In this document: in pieces, positions 10,194 to 17,382 of the stretch | How the letters are laid out: every line of letters starts with the position of its first letter | Numbering within the stretch: position 1 is the stretch's first letter | Origin: Aeromicrobium phoceense | GTDB taxonomy: Bacteria; Actinomycetota; Actinomycetes; Propionibacteriales; Nocardioidaceae | Assembly: GCF_013868155.1 (NCBI RefSeq) | Contig: NZ_JACEOG010000001.1 | Span: 1,426,001-1,490,000 of the forward strand | Reading direction: 5' to 3' | DNA: 64,000 nt | Made by a program: the position numbers and the translations under genes | The notes under the pieces: generated by a model | The model's database searches: none | What the model was told of the DNA's origin: nothing | Seen by the model: only the letters and a program-made list of their open reading frames with translations

Positions 10194-11345
10194 ATGCACA
10201 TCCCGTTCGCGGCTTCCGAGCGCTCGACGATCGGCATCGAGTGGGAGCTGGCGCTGGTCGACCAGGACTCCGGTGACCTCCGCCAGGTGGCGCAGACGGT
10301 CCTCGACGCGGTGGCGCCCGCCTACGGCGAGGAGCACCCGCACATCAAGCAGGAGCTGCTGCTCAACACGGTCGAGGTCGTCACGGGGGTGTGCCACACC
10401 GTCCGCGAGGCCACCGACGACCTGGGCCGCAACATCGAGCGGCTGCGCCAGGTCACCGATCCGCTGCGGGTCGAGCTGATGTGCGCCGGCACGCACCCGT
10501 TCGCGCGCTGGACCCAGCAGAAGGTCACCGACAAGGAGCGCTACGCCACCTTGATCGACCGCACCCAGTGGTGGGGGCGCCAGATGCTGATCTACGGCGT
10601 CCACGTCCACGTGGGCATCGAGGACCGCGACAAGGTGCTGCCGATCAGCCGGGCGATGCTCACGCACTACGGCCACTTCCTCGCGCTCAGCGCCTCGAGC
10701 CCGTTCTGGGGCGGCCAGGACACCGGCTACGCCTCGAACCGCGCCCTGATGTTCCAGCAGCTGCCCACGGCGGGACTGCCCTTCCAGTTCGACCACTGGC
10801 ACGAGCTCGAGCAGTACGTCGACGACATGATGCACACCGGTGTGATCGACGTGTTCGACGAGATCCGCTGGGACATCCGCCCCTCGCCGAAGTTCGGCAC
10901 CCTGGAGATGCGCATCTGCGACGGCATCCCCTCGATGTCGGAGCTGGCCAGCATCGCGGCGCTCACGCACTGCCTGGTCGAGCACCACTCGCGCGAGCTC
11001 GACGCCGGCCGTGAGCTGCCGTCGATCCCGTCGTGGTTCGTGCAGGAGAACAAGTGGCGGGCCGCCCGCTACGGCATGGACGCGATCCTCATCCTCGACC
11101 GCGAGGCCCGCGAGGAGCTCGTCACCGACGACCTCGAGCGGCTGCTCGTCGAGCTCGAGCCGGTGGCCGAGGACCTCGACTGCGCCGAGGAGCTTCAGGG
11201 GATCCGCGAGATCATGAGGGCCGGCGGCGCCTCCTACCAGCGCCAGCGGGCGGTGGCCGCGCAGAACGGCGGCGAGCTCGACGCGGTCGTCGCGGCGCTC
11301 GTGGAGGAAATGCGCGCGGGTCATCCGGTGTTGGACCGGACATGA
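10194..11345 (+). CDS. Carboxylate-amine ligase, glutamate-cysteine ligase type 2 (YbdK family)
   Basis: A 383-residue member of the GCS2 family. IGIEWELALVD near residue 15, the VHVHVGIEDRD block near 140, and RPSPKFGTLEMRICDG are characteristic. YbdK-type enzymes have weak glutamate-cysteine ligase activity in vitro. Mycothiol, not glutathione, is the usual thiol in these bacteria, so the true substrate is uncertain. The stop overlaps the next gene's start (ATGA), which suggests translational coupling with the mycothiol-linked DsbA-like protein and hints at a thiol-related role. The ATG at 10194 is preceded by a G-rich stretch and by CAGGAT 6 bases upstream. Confidence 0.85.
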   Translation: MHIPFAASERSTIGIEWELALVDQDSGDLRQVAQTVLDAVAPAYGEEHPHIKQELLLNTVEVVTGVCHTVREATDDLGRNIERLRQVTDPLRVELMCAGTHPFARWTQQKVTDKERYATLIDRTQWWGRQMLIYGVHVHVGIEDRDKVLPISRAMLTHYGHFLALSASSPFWGGQDTGYASNRALMFQQLPTAGLPFQFDHWHELEQYVDDMMHTGVIDVFDEIRWDIRPSPKFGTLEMRICDGIPSMSELASIAALTHCLVEHHSRELDAGRELPSIPSWFVQENKWRAARYGMDAILILDREAREELVTDDLERLLVELEPVAEDLDCAEELQGIREIMRAGGASYQRQRAVAAQNGGELDAVVAALVEEMRAGHPVLDRT

Positions 11346-11950
11346 CCACCACCGAGACCGTCGACCTCTGGTTCGACCCCCTCTGCCCCTGGGCCTGGAT
11401 GACCTCCCGCTGGATGCTCGAGGTCGAGCAGGTCCGCCCGGTGCGGACGTCCTTCCACGTGATGAGCCTGTCCGTCCTCAACGAGGACAAGGACGTGCCG
11501 GACGAGTACAAGGAGATGATCGAGCGCGGCTGGGGTCCGGTGCGGCTGTGCATCGCCGCCGAGCAGCAGCACGGCACCGAGGTGCTGCGCGACCTGTACA
11601 CCGCGCTCGGCACCCGCCACCACGTCGAGGGCCGCGACTTCGATCGTGCGCTCTACGAGGAGTCGCTCGCCGAGGCCGGCCTGCCCCTCGAGCTCGCCGA
11701 CGCCGCCGACGACACGTCGCTCGACGACGCCGTGCGCGCCTCGCACACCGACGGGATCTCGCGTGTCGGCGAGGAGGTCGGCACGCCGGTCATCTCGATC
11801 GGCGACACGGCCTTCTTCGGCCCCGTCGTCTCGCCCGCCCCGAAGGGCGAGCAGGCCGGCACCGTGTTCGACGGCGCCCGCGCGCTGGCGTCCTACGACG
11901 GCTTCTTCGAGCTCAAGCGGACGCGCACGCGCGATCCGATCTTCGACTGA
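11342..11950 (+). CDS. DsbA-family protein, Rv2466c-like, with CPWA active site
   Basis: A 202-residue thioredoxin-fold protein that matches the mycothiol-dependent nitroreductase/oxidoreductase Rv2466c of M. tuberculosis along its length. Shared blocks are LWFDPLCPW, SFHVMSLSVLNE, WGPVRLCIAAEQ, GEEVGTPVISIG, FFGPVVSP and FFELKRTRT. In Rv2466c the motif is CPWC. Here it reads Cys15-Pro-Trp-Ala18, codon GCC at 11393-11395, so the resolving cysteine is absent and only monothiol chemistry, for example via mycothiol, is possible at this site. Another Cys lies near residue 66 in VRLCIAA. It overlaps the upstream ligase by four bases. Confidence 0.88.
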   Translation: MTTTETVDLWFDPLCPWAWMTSRWMLEVEQVRPVRTSFHVMSLSVLNEDKDVPDEYKEMIERGWGPVRLCIAAEQQHGTEVLRDLYTALGTRHHVEGRDFDRALYEESLAEAGLPLELADAADDTSLDDAVRASHTDGISRVGEEVGTPVISIGDTAFFGPVVSPAPKGEQAGTVFDGARALASYDGFFELKRTRTRDPIFD

Positions 11951-11969
11951 TCCGTCCGTTCGCGGAGCG

Positions 11970-12083
11970 TGATCTCGATACGACCGTCTCGCTCCGCTCG
12001 CCGGTCACTCGATCACCGAGCTCAGCCGCCCGGTGATCGAGTGCCGGGGCGAGCGCAGCGAGCTCCCGGTGCATCGAGATCAC
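11970..12083. repeat. REP-like inverted pair
   Basis: A forward unit (TGATCTCGATACGACC to CACTCGATCACCG) is followed by its inverted partner (CGGTGATCGAGTGCC to GCATCGAGATCAC). The pair can fold into one long hairpin. It separates the Rv2466c-like gene from the TagF-like gene, which interrupts the Rv2466c-Rv2465c order seen in mycobacteria. Confidence 0.8.
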
Positions 12084-12116
12084 GCGGCGCTCCTCGGGCC
12101 CGCGGATCCGAACCGC

Positions 12117-12122
12117 TAGGTT
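12117..12122 (+). promoter_or_regulatory. -10 box TAGGTT for TagF-like gene
   Basis: TAGGTT ends 7 bases before the ATG at 12130. This supports 12130 over the in-frame TTG at 12121, which would lie inside the box. Confidence 0.55.
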
Positions 12123-12129
12123 GGATCCG

Positions 12130-13734
12130 ATGTCGACATTGCTGGAGCGGGTGCGAGGGCACCTCGATCGCCGCGAGCACCGCATGCGGCACCGGTTCCG
12201 CACCGACGTCTCCAGCCGCAACGGCGTCTTCGTGTGGTCGACGGCCGCCCTGGTCGCGGTCGCCGCGCTCGCGCTCCTGATCCGGTGGCTCCTCGACCTC
12301 CCGATGGTCGCCGGCGTCGTCGCGGCCGTGATCGGCGTCCTGGTCGTCCGCGCGGCGATGCTCCGCCCGGCCACGCCGCCCCACGTCCACGGTCTGCCCG
12401 GCGTCCCCGAGCCGAAGGTCTGCCCCGCTCCCGATCCGGCCGACCGTGGCCCCTTCGTCATCGCCGTGCGGTGGCTCGGCGCGGTGACGGCGCTGGCCGT
12501 CGCGTTCGCCCCGTCACTGGCCGTGGGCTTCGCCGTGCTCCTGCTCGCGGCGGCGGCCGCTCCGGTCATCGCCGACAAGGTCGTGCTCTGGCGGGCCCGC
12601 CTGACGCTGCGCCGCGCGCTGAAGGCCTACGAGCCGCGCTTCGTTCTCGGCTACGGCGGCTACGGCGGCGGCCCGATCCACGTGGGCATGTGGGAGCCGC
12701 ACCTGCTGGCCTCGGGCGACCGGGGCGTCATCGTCGGCCTCCGCAGCCACTACTGCGCCGAGCTGCGGGCCGCCATCCGTCCGTCCATGCCCTGGATCTC
12801 CGCTGGCTCCGACGTGCTGGGCGACATGCGCGTCCTCACGGTGCCGAGCGTCACCACCTTCTTCTACGTCCACAACGCGCCGGGCCACCTCAAGCTCATG
12901 GGCATCCGCTCGGTGCGCCACGTGTGGCTCGGCCACGGTGACTCGGACAAGGCCGGGAGCCACCACACGCGCCACCTGCGCTACGACGTCCTGGTGGCGT
13001 CGGGCGAGGCCGCGATCGACCGCTACGCCCGCCACGGCGTGGAGATCCCGCGTGAGCGGTTCGTCCTGCTGGGCCGGCCCCAGTCCGGTGACGTGCTGCC
13101 GGCCGAAACGCCCGGCACCGAGGTCGCCCGGCCGACCGTGCTCTACGCGCCCACCTGGACCGGCAACGGCAAGATGACCGACTTCTCGTCGATGCGGATC
13201 GCCGACCGCATCCTGCGGGCGCTGCTCGTCGCCGGCACCGACGTGATCTTCCGCCCGCACCCCGTGTTCCTGCGCGACGCGTACTGGGCCGGGCGGCTGG
13301 AGGAGCTCAACGCGATCCTCGCCGCCGACCACGAGGATCTCGCCACTCCCGGCCGCCACGTGTGGGGCGAGGAGGCCGTGCGGGGCTGGTCGGTGGCCGA
13401 GTGCATGAACCACGCCGACGCCCTCGTCTCGGACGTCTCCAGCGTCGTCTCGGACTGGCTCGCCTCGGGCAAGCCCTACCTGATGGTGAGCATGGTCCAC
13501 GACCTCGACGAGTTCGCCGACGCCGTGCCCGTGGCCGCCGGCGGCTACATGGTCGACCGCGAGCTCACGGATCTGCCGAAGGTGCTCGCGCAGATGCTGC
13601 GCGAGGACCCCCTGGCCGCGCGCCGCCGCCAGCTCAAGGTGCACGTGCTGGGCGAGTTCGAGGGCGACGCGTCGGCCCGGGCGTTCTCGGCCTGGGTCCA
13701 CGAGATGGCCCACACGCCGATGGTCCGCGGCTGA
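12130..13734 (+). CDS. CDP-glycerol glycerophosphotransferase-like (TagB/TagF) protein
   Basis: A 534-residue protein. Residues 30-170 contain about four hydrophobic helices. Residues 190-520 form a Glyphos_transf (TagB/TagF) domain with a GT-B fold: HVWLGHGDSDKAGSHH (donor-binding loop), LLGRPQSGDVLP, VLYAPTWTGNGKMTDF, VIFRPHPVFLRD, and DALVSDVSSVVSDW near the end. Family enzymes transfer polyol-phosphate from CDP-polyols to build teichoic acids at the membrane. The polymer and donor here cannot be read from sequence. The gene is inserted between homologues of Rv2466c and Rv2465c and is preceded by a repeat pair, so it is lineage-specific at this position. It is probably transcribed leaderless. 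Confidence 0.8.
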   Translation: MSTLLERVRGHLDRREHRMRHRFRTDVSSRNGVFVWSTAALVAVAALALLIRWLLDLPMVAGVVAAVIGVLVVRAAMLRPATPPHVHGLPGVPEPKVCPAPDPADRGPFVIAVRWLGAVTALAVAFAPSLAVGFAVLLLAAAAAPVIADKVVLWRARLTLRRALKAYEPRFVLGYGGYGGGPIHVGMWEPHLLASGDRGVIVGLRSHYCAELRAAIRPSMPWISAGSDVLGDMRVLTVPSVTTFFYVHNAPGHLKLMGIRSVRHVWLGHGDSDKAGSHHTRHLRYDVLVASGEAAIDRYARHGVEIPRERFVLLGRPQSGDVLPAETPGTEVARPTVLYAPTWTGNGKMTDFSSMRIADRILRALLVAGTDVIFRPHPVFLRDAYWAGRLEELNAILAADHEDLATPGRHVWGEEAVRGWSVAECMNHADALVSDVSSVVSDWLASGKPYLMVSMVHDLDEFADAVPVAAGGYMVDRELTDLPKVLAQMLREDPLAARRRQLKVHVLGEFEGDASARAFSAWVHEMAHTPMVRG

Positions 13735-13756
13735 TCCCACCTGCGAGAATGGCCGC

Positions 13757-14215
13757 ATGCGCGTCCACCTCGGTGCCGATCACGCCGGCTACGAACTCAA
13801 GACCCACCTCGTCACCTGGCTGCGGGAGAACGGCCACGAGCCGATCGACCACGGCGCCCATGCCTACGACGAGCTCGACGACTACCCGCCCTTCTGCATC
13901 GACGCGGCCCAGGGCGTTGTCGACGACCCGGGCTCGCTCGGCATCGTCATCGGCGGCTCGGGCAACGGTGAGCAGATCGCCGCGAACAAGGTGCCTGGCA
14001 TCCGCTGCGCGCTGACGTGGAGCGTCGAGACGGCTCAGCTCGCCCGTCAGCACAACAACGCCCAGGTCATGGGCATCGGCGCGCGCATGCACTCGGTCGA
14101 GGAGGTCGAGTCGATCGTCGAGGCGTTCCTCGCCACGCCGTGGAGCGAGGCCGACCGCCACCAGCGTCGGATCGACCTGCTGGCCGAGTACGAGGAGAAG
14201 GGCACTCTTGCCTGA
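13757..14215 (+). CDS. rpiB: Ribose-5-phosphate isomerase B
   Basis: A 152-residue RpiB/LacAB-family isomerase of the pentose phosphate pathway that interconverts ribose 5-phosphate and ribulose 5-phosphate. It shows LGADHAGYELK (Asp8 and His9 of the phosphate/ring-opening site), GIVIGGSGNGEQIAANKVPGIRCAL (anion-hole loop), and NNAQVMGIGAR. As in the mycobacterial enzyme, the catalytic Cys of many RpiB proteins is replaced (GGSGNGE). The 3' end overlaps the DNA glycosylase start by 8 bases, giving an rpiB-nei pair as in Rv2465c-Rv2464c. GAGAAT ends 6 bases before the ATG, a weak leaderless box. Confidence 0.93.
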   Translation: MRVHLGADHAGYELKTHLVTWLRENGHEPIDHGAHAYDELDDYPPFCIDAAQGVVDDPGSLGIVIGGSGNGEQIAANKVPGIRCALTWSVETAQLARQHNNAQVMGIGARMHSVEEVESIVEAFLATPWSEADRHQRRIDLLAEYEEKGTLA

Positions 14216-15020
14216 GGGACACACCCTCCACCGGCTCGCGCTCGACCTGACCGGCACGTTCGGCGGCAAGCGCGTCCGTTCGTCCAGCCCTCAGGGCCGG
14301 TTCGAGTCCGCCGCGGTGTTCGACGGCCGTGAACTGGTCGAGGCCACGGCCCACGGCAAGCACCTGTTCGTCGCCTTCGCGGGCACCGAGGAGCAGGTGC
14401 ACGTGCACCTCGGGCTGTACGGGTCGTTCAACCTCGTCGACGATCCCGCGCCTCCGGTCGTGGGGCAGGTGCGCTGGCGCATCGCCTCCGACCGGGTCAG
14501 CGCCGACCTGCGCGGCCCGACGGCCTGCGAGGCGCTGACCCCCGACGAGGTGGAGGCCGTGCTGGCGCGGCTGGGCGAGGACCCGCTCGACCCCGACGCC
14601 GACGTGGAGAGGGCCGCCGCGATGGTGGCGCGGTCCCGCGCACCGATCGCGACGCTCCTCATGGACCAGCGCATCATCGCGGGAGTCGGAAATGTCTACC
14701 GCGCCGAGGTGCTCTTCCGGCACCGCATCGATCCGAGGACCCCGGGACGCGACCTGCGGCCGGTGACGTTCCTCACGCTGTGGTCCGATCTCGTCGGCTT
14801 GATGGGGGAGGGGGTGCGCACCGGACGCATCGACACGGTGCGCGCCGAGCACGAGCCCGAGGCCATGGGACGCCCGCCGCGCGTGGACGATCACGGCGGC
14901 GAGGTCTACGTCTACCGCCGCGCCGGACAGCCGTGTCACGTCTGCGGGACGAAGGTGCGCACCGAGGTCGTCGCGGCGAGAAACCTGTTCTGGTGCCCGC
15001 GCTGCCAGAGACGCCGATAG
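14208..15020 (+). CDS. Fpg/Nei family DNA glycosylase/AP lyase
   Basis: A 270-residue base-excision repair enzyme. The TTG start at 14208 is required because the catalytic N-terminus MPEGHTLHRL (Pro2 nucleophile, Glu3) begins there. Later blocks are the conserved Lys-Val-like loop, the DPLDPDADVE region, the helix-two-turn-helix with IIAGVGNVYRAEVLF, and a C-terminal zinc finger CHVCGTKVR...WCPRCQRR. It resembles Nei1 of mycobacteria (Rv2464c) and would excise oxidised pyrimidines. It overlaps rpiB by 8 bases, so translation is probably coupled. Its TAG stop doubles as the start of the next gene's -10 box. Confidence 0.9.
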   Translation: MPEGHTLHRLALDLTGTFGGKRVRSSSPQGRFESAAVFDGRELVEATAHGKHLFVAFAGTEEQVHVHLGLYGSFNLVDDPAPPVVGQVRWRIASDRVSADLRGPTACEALTPDEVEAVLARLGEDPLDPDADVERAAAMVARSRAPIATLLMDQRIIAGVGNVYRAEVLFRHRIDPRTPGRDLRPVTFLTLWSDLVGLMGEGVRTGRIDTVRAEHEPEAMGRPPRVDDHGGEVYVYRRAGQPCHVCGTKVRTEVVAARNLFWCPRCQRRR

Positions 15021-15023
15021 GGT
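15018..15023 (+). promoter_or_regulatory. -10 box TAGGGT overlapping the nei stop codon
   Basis: The TAG stop codon of the DNA glycosylase is the first half of TAGGGT, which ends 6 bases before the GTG at 15030. This indicates an own, leaderless promoter for the phosphatase gene. Confidence 0.5.
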
Positions 15024-15029
15024 CAGTCC

Positions 15030-16145
15030 GTGAGTACGGCGCGAGGGGCGAGACGCGACCCCGTCGGTCGCTACCTGTCGTCCAACGCCCGTGAGTGGCG
15101 CTCGGGCTCCAAGGACGGCCAGATGGCGGTTCTGGCCGCCCTGCTGCTGGTCACCGTGGTCATGTTCATCATCAGCCTGACCTGGTACGCGATCATGCCG
15201 GTCACGATGTTCATCCTCCCGCTGCTGGTGGGCGGGATGCTCCTCCAGTGGTGGCCGCAGGCCTCCCTGACGGGCATCGTGCTGTTCGCCGCCACGGTCT
15301 CGTCGCTGGTCTACACGCTCGACAGCGGCTGGAACGCCGCCCGGCCCGCGTCCCTGCTCGCGGTCTACCTCGCCGCCGCGATCCTGCTCTACAGCGCGTC
15401 CCGCACCCGCTCGGGCCTGCCCGCCGCGCTCGGCGAGGCCATGCTGATGGAGCTGCGCGACCGCCTGCAGGCCCAGGGCACCGTCCCGAGGCTGCCCGAG
15501 GGCTGGGTCAGCGAGTCCGCGATGGAGTCGGCCGGATCGGCCAAGTTCGCCGGCGACTTCCTCGTCGCCAACCTGTCCAAGGACGAGAAGTACCTCGAGA
15601 TGGTGCTCGTCGACGTCTGCGGCAAGGGCGTCTCCGCCGGCACCCAGTCGCTCCAGCTGGCCGGAGCGCTCGGCGGGCTGATCGGCTCGCTGCCACCGCT
15701 GGGGCTGTTCGCCGCGGGCAACGACTACCTGCTGCGTCAGTCGTGGGACGAAGGCTTCGCCACGGCGGTGCACGTGCTGGTGAACCTCGAGACCGGCGGC
15801 TACGAGGTCCTGAACGCCGGGCACCCGCCGGCGATGCACTGGAAGCCCGACGAGGACCGGTGGGTCGTCTCGGGTGCGCGCGGTCTGGCGCTCGGCATCA
15901 TCGACCACCCCGAGTTCCGCGGCGCCACCGGCGTCCTCGCGCCCGGCGAGGCGCTGATGTTCTACACCGACGGCGTCGTCGAGACCCGCACGCTCGACCT
16001 CGCGGTGGGCATCGAGTGGCTGCGCGGTGCGGCGAAGATCGCGATCAGTCACGGCATGGACGGCGCGCCCCGCCGGATCCTCGACCAGACCGAGCCCGGC
16101 GAGGACGACCGCGCGGTGCTCATCCTGCACCGGCTTCCCGCCTGA
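15030..16145 (+). CDS. Membrane-anchored SpoIIE/PP2C-type serine phosphatase
   Basis: A 371-residue protein. Residues 30-130 contain about four membrane helices. Residues 160-370 form a SpoIIE-like PPM phosphatase domain: KFAGDFLVANL (metal-binding Asp), VLVDVCGKGVSAGTQS (Asp and Gly of motif 2), NAGHPPAMHW, and ALMFYTDGVVETR. Such proteins usually dephosphorylate anti-sigma-factor antagonists in partner-switching or general-stress signalling. No kinase or antagonist gene is nearby, so the partner must be encoded elsewhere. There is no visible GAF/PAS sensor, so sensing, if any, is through the membrane part. GTG start. Confidence 0.85.
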   Translation: MSTARGARRDPVGRYLSSNAREWRSGSKDGQMAVLAALLLVTVVMFIISLTWYAIMPVTMFILPLLVGGMLLQWWPQASLTGIVLFAATVSSLVYTLDSGWNAARPASLLAVYLAAAILLYSASRTRSGLPAALGEAMLMELRDRLQAQGTVPRLPEGWVSESAMESAGSAKFAGDFLVANLSKDEKYLEMVLVDVCGKGVSAGTQSLQLAGALGGLIGSLPPLGLFAAGNDYLLRQSWDEGFATAVHVLVNLETGGYEVLNAGHPPAMHWKPDEDRWVVSGARGLALGIIDHPEFRGATGVLAPGEALMFYTDGVVETRTLDLAVGIEWLRGAAKIAISHGMDGAPRRILDQTEPGEDDRAVLILHRLPA

Positions 16146-16165
16146 CCTCGGCGCTGCGGCCGTCG

Positions 16166-16171
16166 TAGAGT
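16166..16171 (+). promoter_or_regulatory. -10 box TAGAGT
   Basis: TAGAGT ends 7 bases before the ATG at 16179, so the small membrane protein is probably translated from a leaderless mRNA. Confidence 0.5.
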
Positions 16172-16178
16172 CCGAGGC

Positions 16179-16379
16179 ATGGACGACTCGCCCCGCGGAC
16201 TCGCCGACCAGTGGCCGCTGCTCGCCACGGCGGCGGGCGTCGTGCTGATGGGGGTCTTCATCCTGACCAGCACGAGCGACCCCGACAAGGGCTGGGTCTT
16301 CGTGGTGTTCGGCGCGGCCTGGATCGTGGTGACCGTGGGGCGGACCCTCGTCGCTCGCGGGCGGGGCCGGCGCGACTGA
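16179..16379 (+). CDS. Small two-helix membrane protein
   Basis: A 66-residue hypothetical protein with two hydrophobic helices (about 12-29 and 38-57) joined by a short polar loop STSDPDKG, and an Arg-rich C-terminus GRGRRD consistent with cytosolic ends. I recognise no family. It is supported as a gene by the -10 box 7 bases before the ATG, by actinobacterial codon usage, and by its compact fit between the phosphatase gene and the tRNA gene. Confidence 0.6.
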   Translation: MDDSPRGLADQWPLLATAAGVVLMGVFILTSTSDPDKGWVFVVFGAAWIVVTVGRTLVARGRGRRD

Positions 16380-16391
16380 GGCGCCGGTGCG

Positions 16392-16467
16392 TGGAGCGGA
16401 CGACGAGATTCGAACTCGCAACATCCTGCTTGGAAGGCAGGGACTCTAGCCATTGAGTTACGTCCGC
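16392..16467 (-). tRNA. tRNA-Gly (anticodon TCC)
   Basis: Read on the minus strand, the acceptor stem is GCGGACG with CGTCCGC. The D arm is ACTC/GAGT and the anticodon stem is CCTGC/GCAGG around loop CTTCCAA. The T arm is GCGAG-TTCGAAT-CTCGT. The discriminator T is followed by an encoded CCA. It has 76 bases with CCA. Confidence 0.95.
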
Positions 16468-16513
16468 GTGGCGCCGAGGCGCCGCCTCCATGATGCCACA
16501 ACCGCGCGAGGAG

Positions 16514-17062
16514 TCAGGACCCCGTCGACACGATCAGGTCGGCTGCCTCCGGCGTGTGGTCGGTGGCGATGTACTGCTCCTCCTGGGCGGCCCACACGTC
16601 CCACCACGGGGCGTAGGTGTCGCCGTCGCGGGTGAGGGCCCGCCGGCGCCGCTCCACCTCGGGCGCCTCGAGCCACACGAGATGGCTGAGGAACGGCCGC
16701 AGCGCGGTGGCGCCGGCCCCCACGCCCTCGATGATGAGGTCGTTCGTCGGTCGCACGGTGAGCCACCGGCCCGGCGCGTCGGCCTCCCAGTCCCACTGCC
16801 GGGCGCGGCCGATCTCGCCGATCGCCAGGTCGGCCAGGAGGGCACGGACGATGGCGGGGGTCCGGGACAGGCCGTGCCAGCCGGGGTAGAGACGCTCGAG
16901 GTGCAGGATTGGCGCGCCGATCCGGTCGGCGAGGTCCAGGGCGAGTGCCGTCTTGCCGGCTCCGCTGCGGCCGTCGATCGCGATGACGCGGGTGGCTCCG
17001 CAGGCCGGAGCGCGGCCGCGCACGCGCGCGGCCAGGAGCTCGGGAAGGCTGGAGGGGTCCAC
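16514..17062 (-). CDS. Uridine kinase-like P-loop NTPase
   Basis: A 182-residue P-loop protein. Walker A is GRSGAGKT near residues 31-38, within VIAIDGRSGAGKTALALDLA. An LHLERLYPGWHGL segment corresponds to the nucleoside-binding region of uridine/phosphoribulokinase-type kinases, and DLIIEGVGAG to Walker B. It is shorter than true uridine kinases and lacks a clear lid, so the substrate is unknown. The GTG start at 17062 follows TAGCGT by 7 bases (minus strand). It is followed by tRNA-Gly on the same strand. Confidence 0.7.
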   Translation of the reverse strand: MDPSSLPELLAARVRGRAPACGATRVIAIDGRSGAGKTALALDLADRIGAPILHLERLYPGWHGLSRTPAIVRALLADLAIGEIGRARQWDWEADAPGRWLTVRPTNDLIIEGVGAGATALRPFLSHLVWLEAPEVERRRRALTRDGDTYAPWWDVWAAQEEQYIATDHTPEAADLIVSTGS

Positions 17063-17069
17063 CGGGTCG

Positions 17070-17075
17070 ACGCTA
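17070..17075 (-). promoter_or_regulatory. -10 box TAGCGT for kinase-like gene
   Basis: TAGCGT on the minus strand ends 7 bases before the GTG at 17062. It is the left half of a divergent pair with the moaD box at 17112-17117. Confidence 0.5.
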
Positions 17076-17111
17076 CCCGTTCGTCGGATCGTGGCGAGCC
17101 CGCGTGGACGC

Positions 17112-17117
17112 TAGTTT
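17112..17117 (+). promoter_or_regulatory. -10 box TAGTTT for moaD
   Basis: TAGTTT ends 6 bases before the ATG at 17124. Leaderless start. Confidence 0.5.
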
Positions 17118-17123
17118 GGCTGC

Positions 17124-17366
17124 ATGGAGCCCGTGAGAGTGCGACTCTTCGCCGCCGCCCGCGAGGCGGCCGGCACGTCGGAGACGACGGTGGAGGCCGC
17201 CACGATCGGCGACGTCCTTGACGCGTTGGCCGCGAGGTTCGAGGACCTCGGTCCGGTGCTGACGCGGTGCTCGGTGCTGGTGGAGGGCACGCGCACGACC
17301 GACCGGTCGGCGCCCGTCCCTGCCGGTGGCACCGTCGACGTGCTGCCGCCCTACGCGGGAGGCTGA
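17124..17366 (+). CDS. moaD: MoaD/ThiS sulfur-carrier protein
   Basis: An 80-residue beta-grasp protein ending in Gly-Gly (PPYAGG), the C-terminus that is adenylated and thiocarboxylated. VRVRLFAAAREAAGTSE at the start and PAGGTVDVLPPYAGG at the end are typical MoaD blocks. It is the small subunit of molybdopterin synthase, delivering sulfur to cyclic pyranopterin monophosphate together with MoaE, which is encoded 1 kb away on the opposite strand. It converges on moaA with a 10-base gap that contains a shared hairpin. Confidence 0.85.
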   Translation: MEPVRVRLFAAAREAAGTSETTVEAATIGDVLDALAARFEDLGPVLTRCSVLVEGTRTTDRSAPVPAGGTVDVLPPYAGG

Positions 17367-17382
17367 GCCGCGCCGCTCAGCC
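17361..17382. terminator. Bidirectional hairpin spanning both stop codons
   Basis: GGCTGAGC at 17361-17368 pairs perfectly with GCTCAGCC at 17375-17382 around loop CGCGCC. The stem contains the stop codons of both moaD and moaA. There is no T tract. Confidence 0.5.

Noticed and set aside
12121..12129. TTG at 12121 as start of the TagF-like gene
   Set aside because: It lies within the TAGGTT -10 box. The ATG at 12130 is at the leaderless distance.
14067..16424. 785-residue open frame on the minus strand opposite nei and the phosphatase gene
   Set aside because: High-GC third-position bias leaves long antisense frames open. The product is His/Arg/Gln-rich without any family motif, while the plus-strand genes carry clear signatures.
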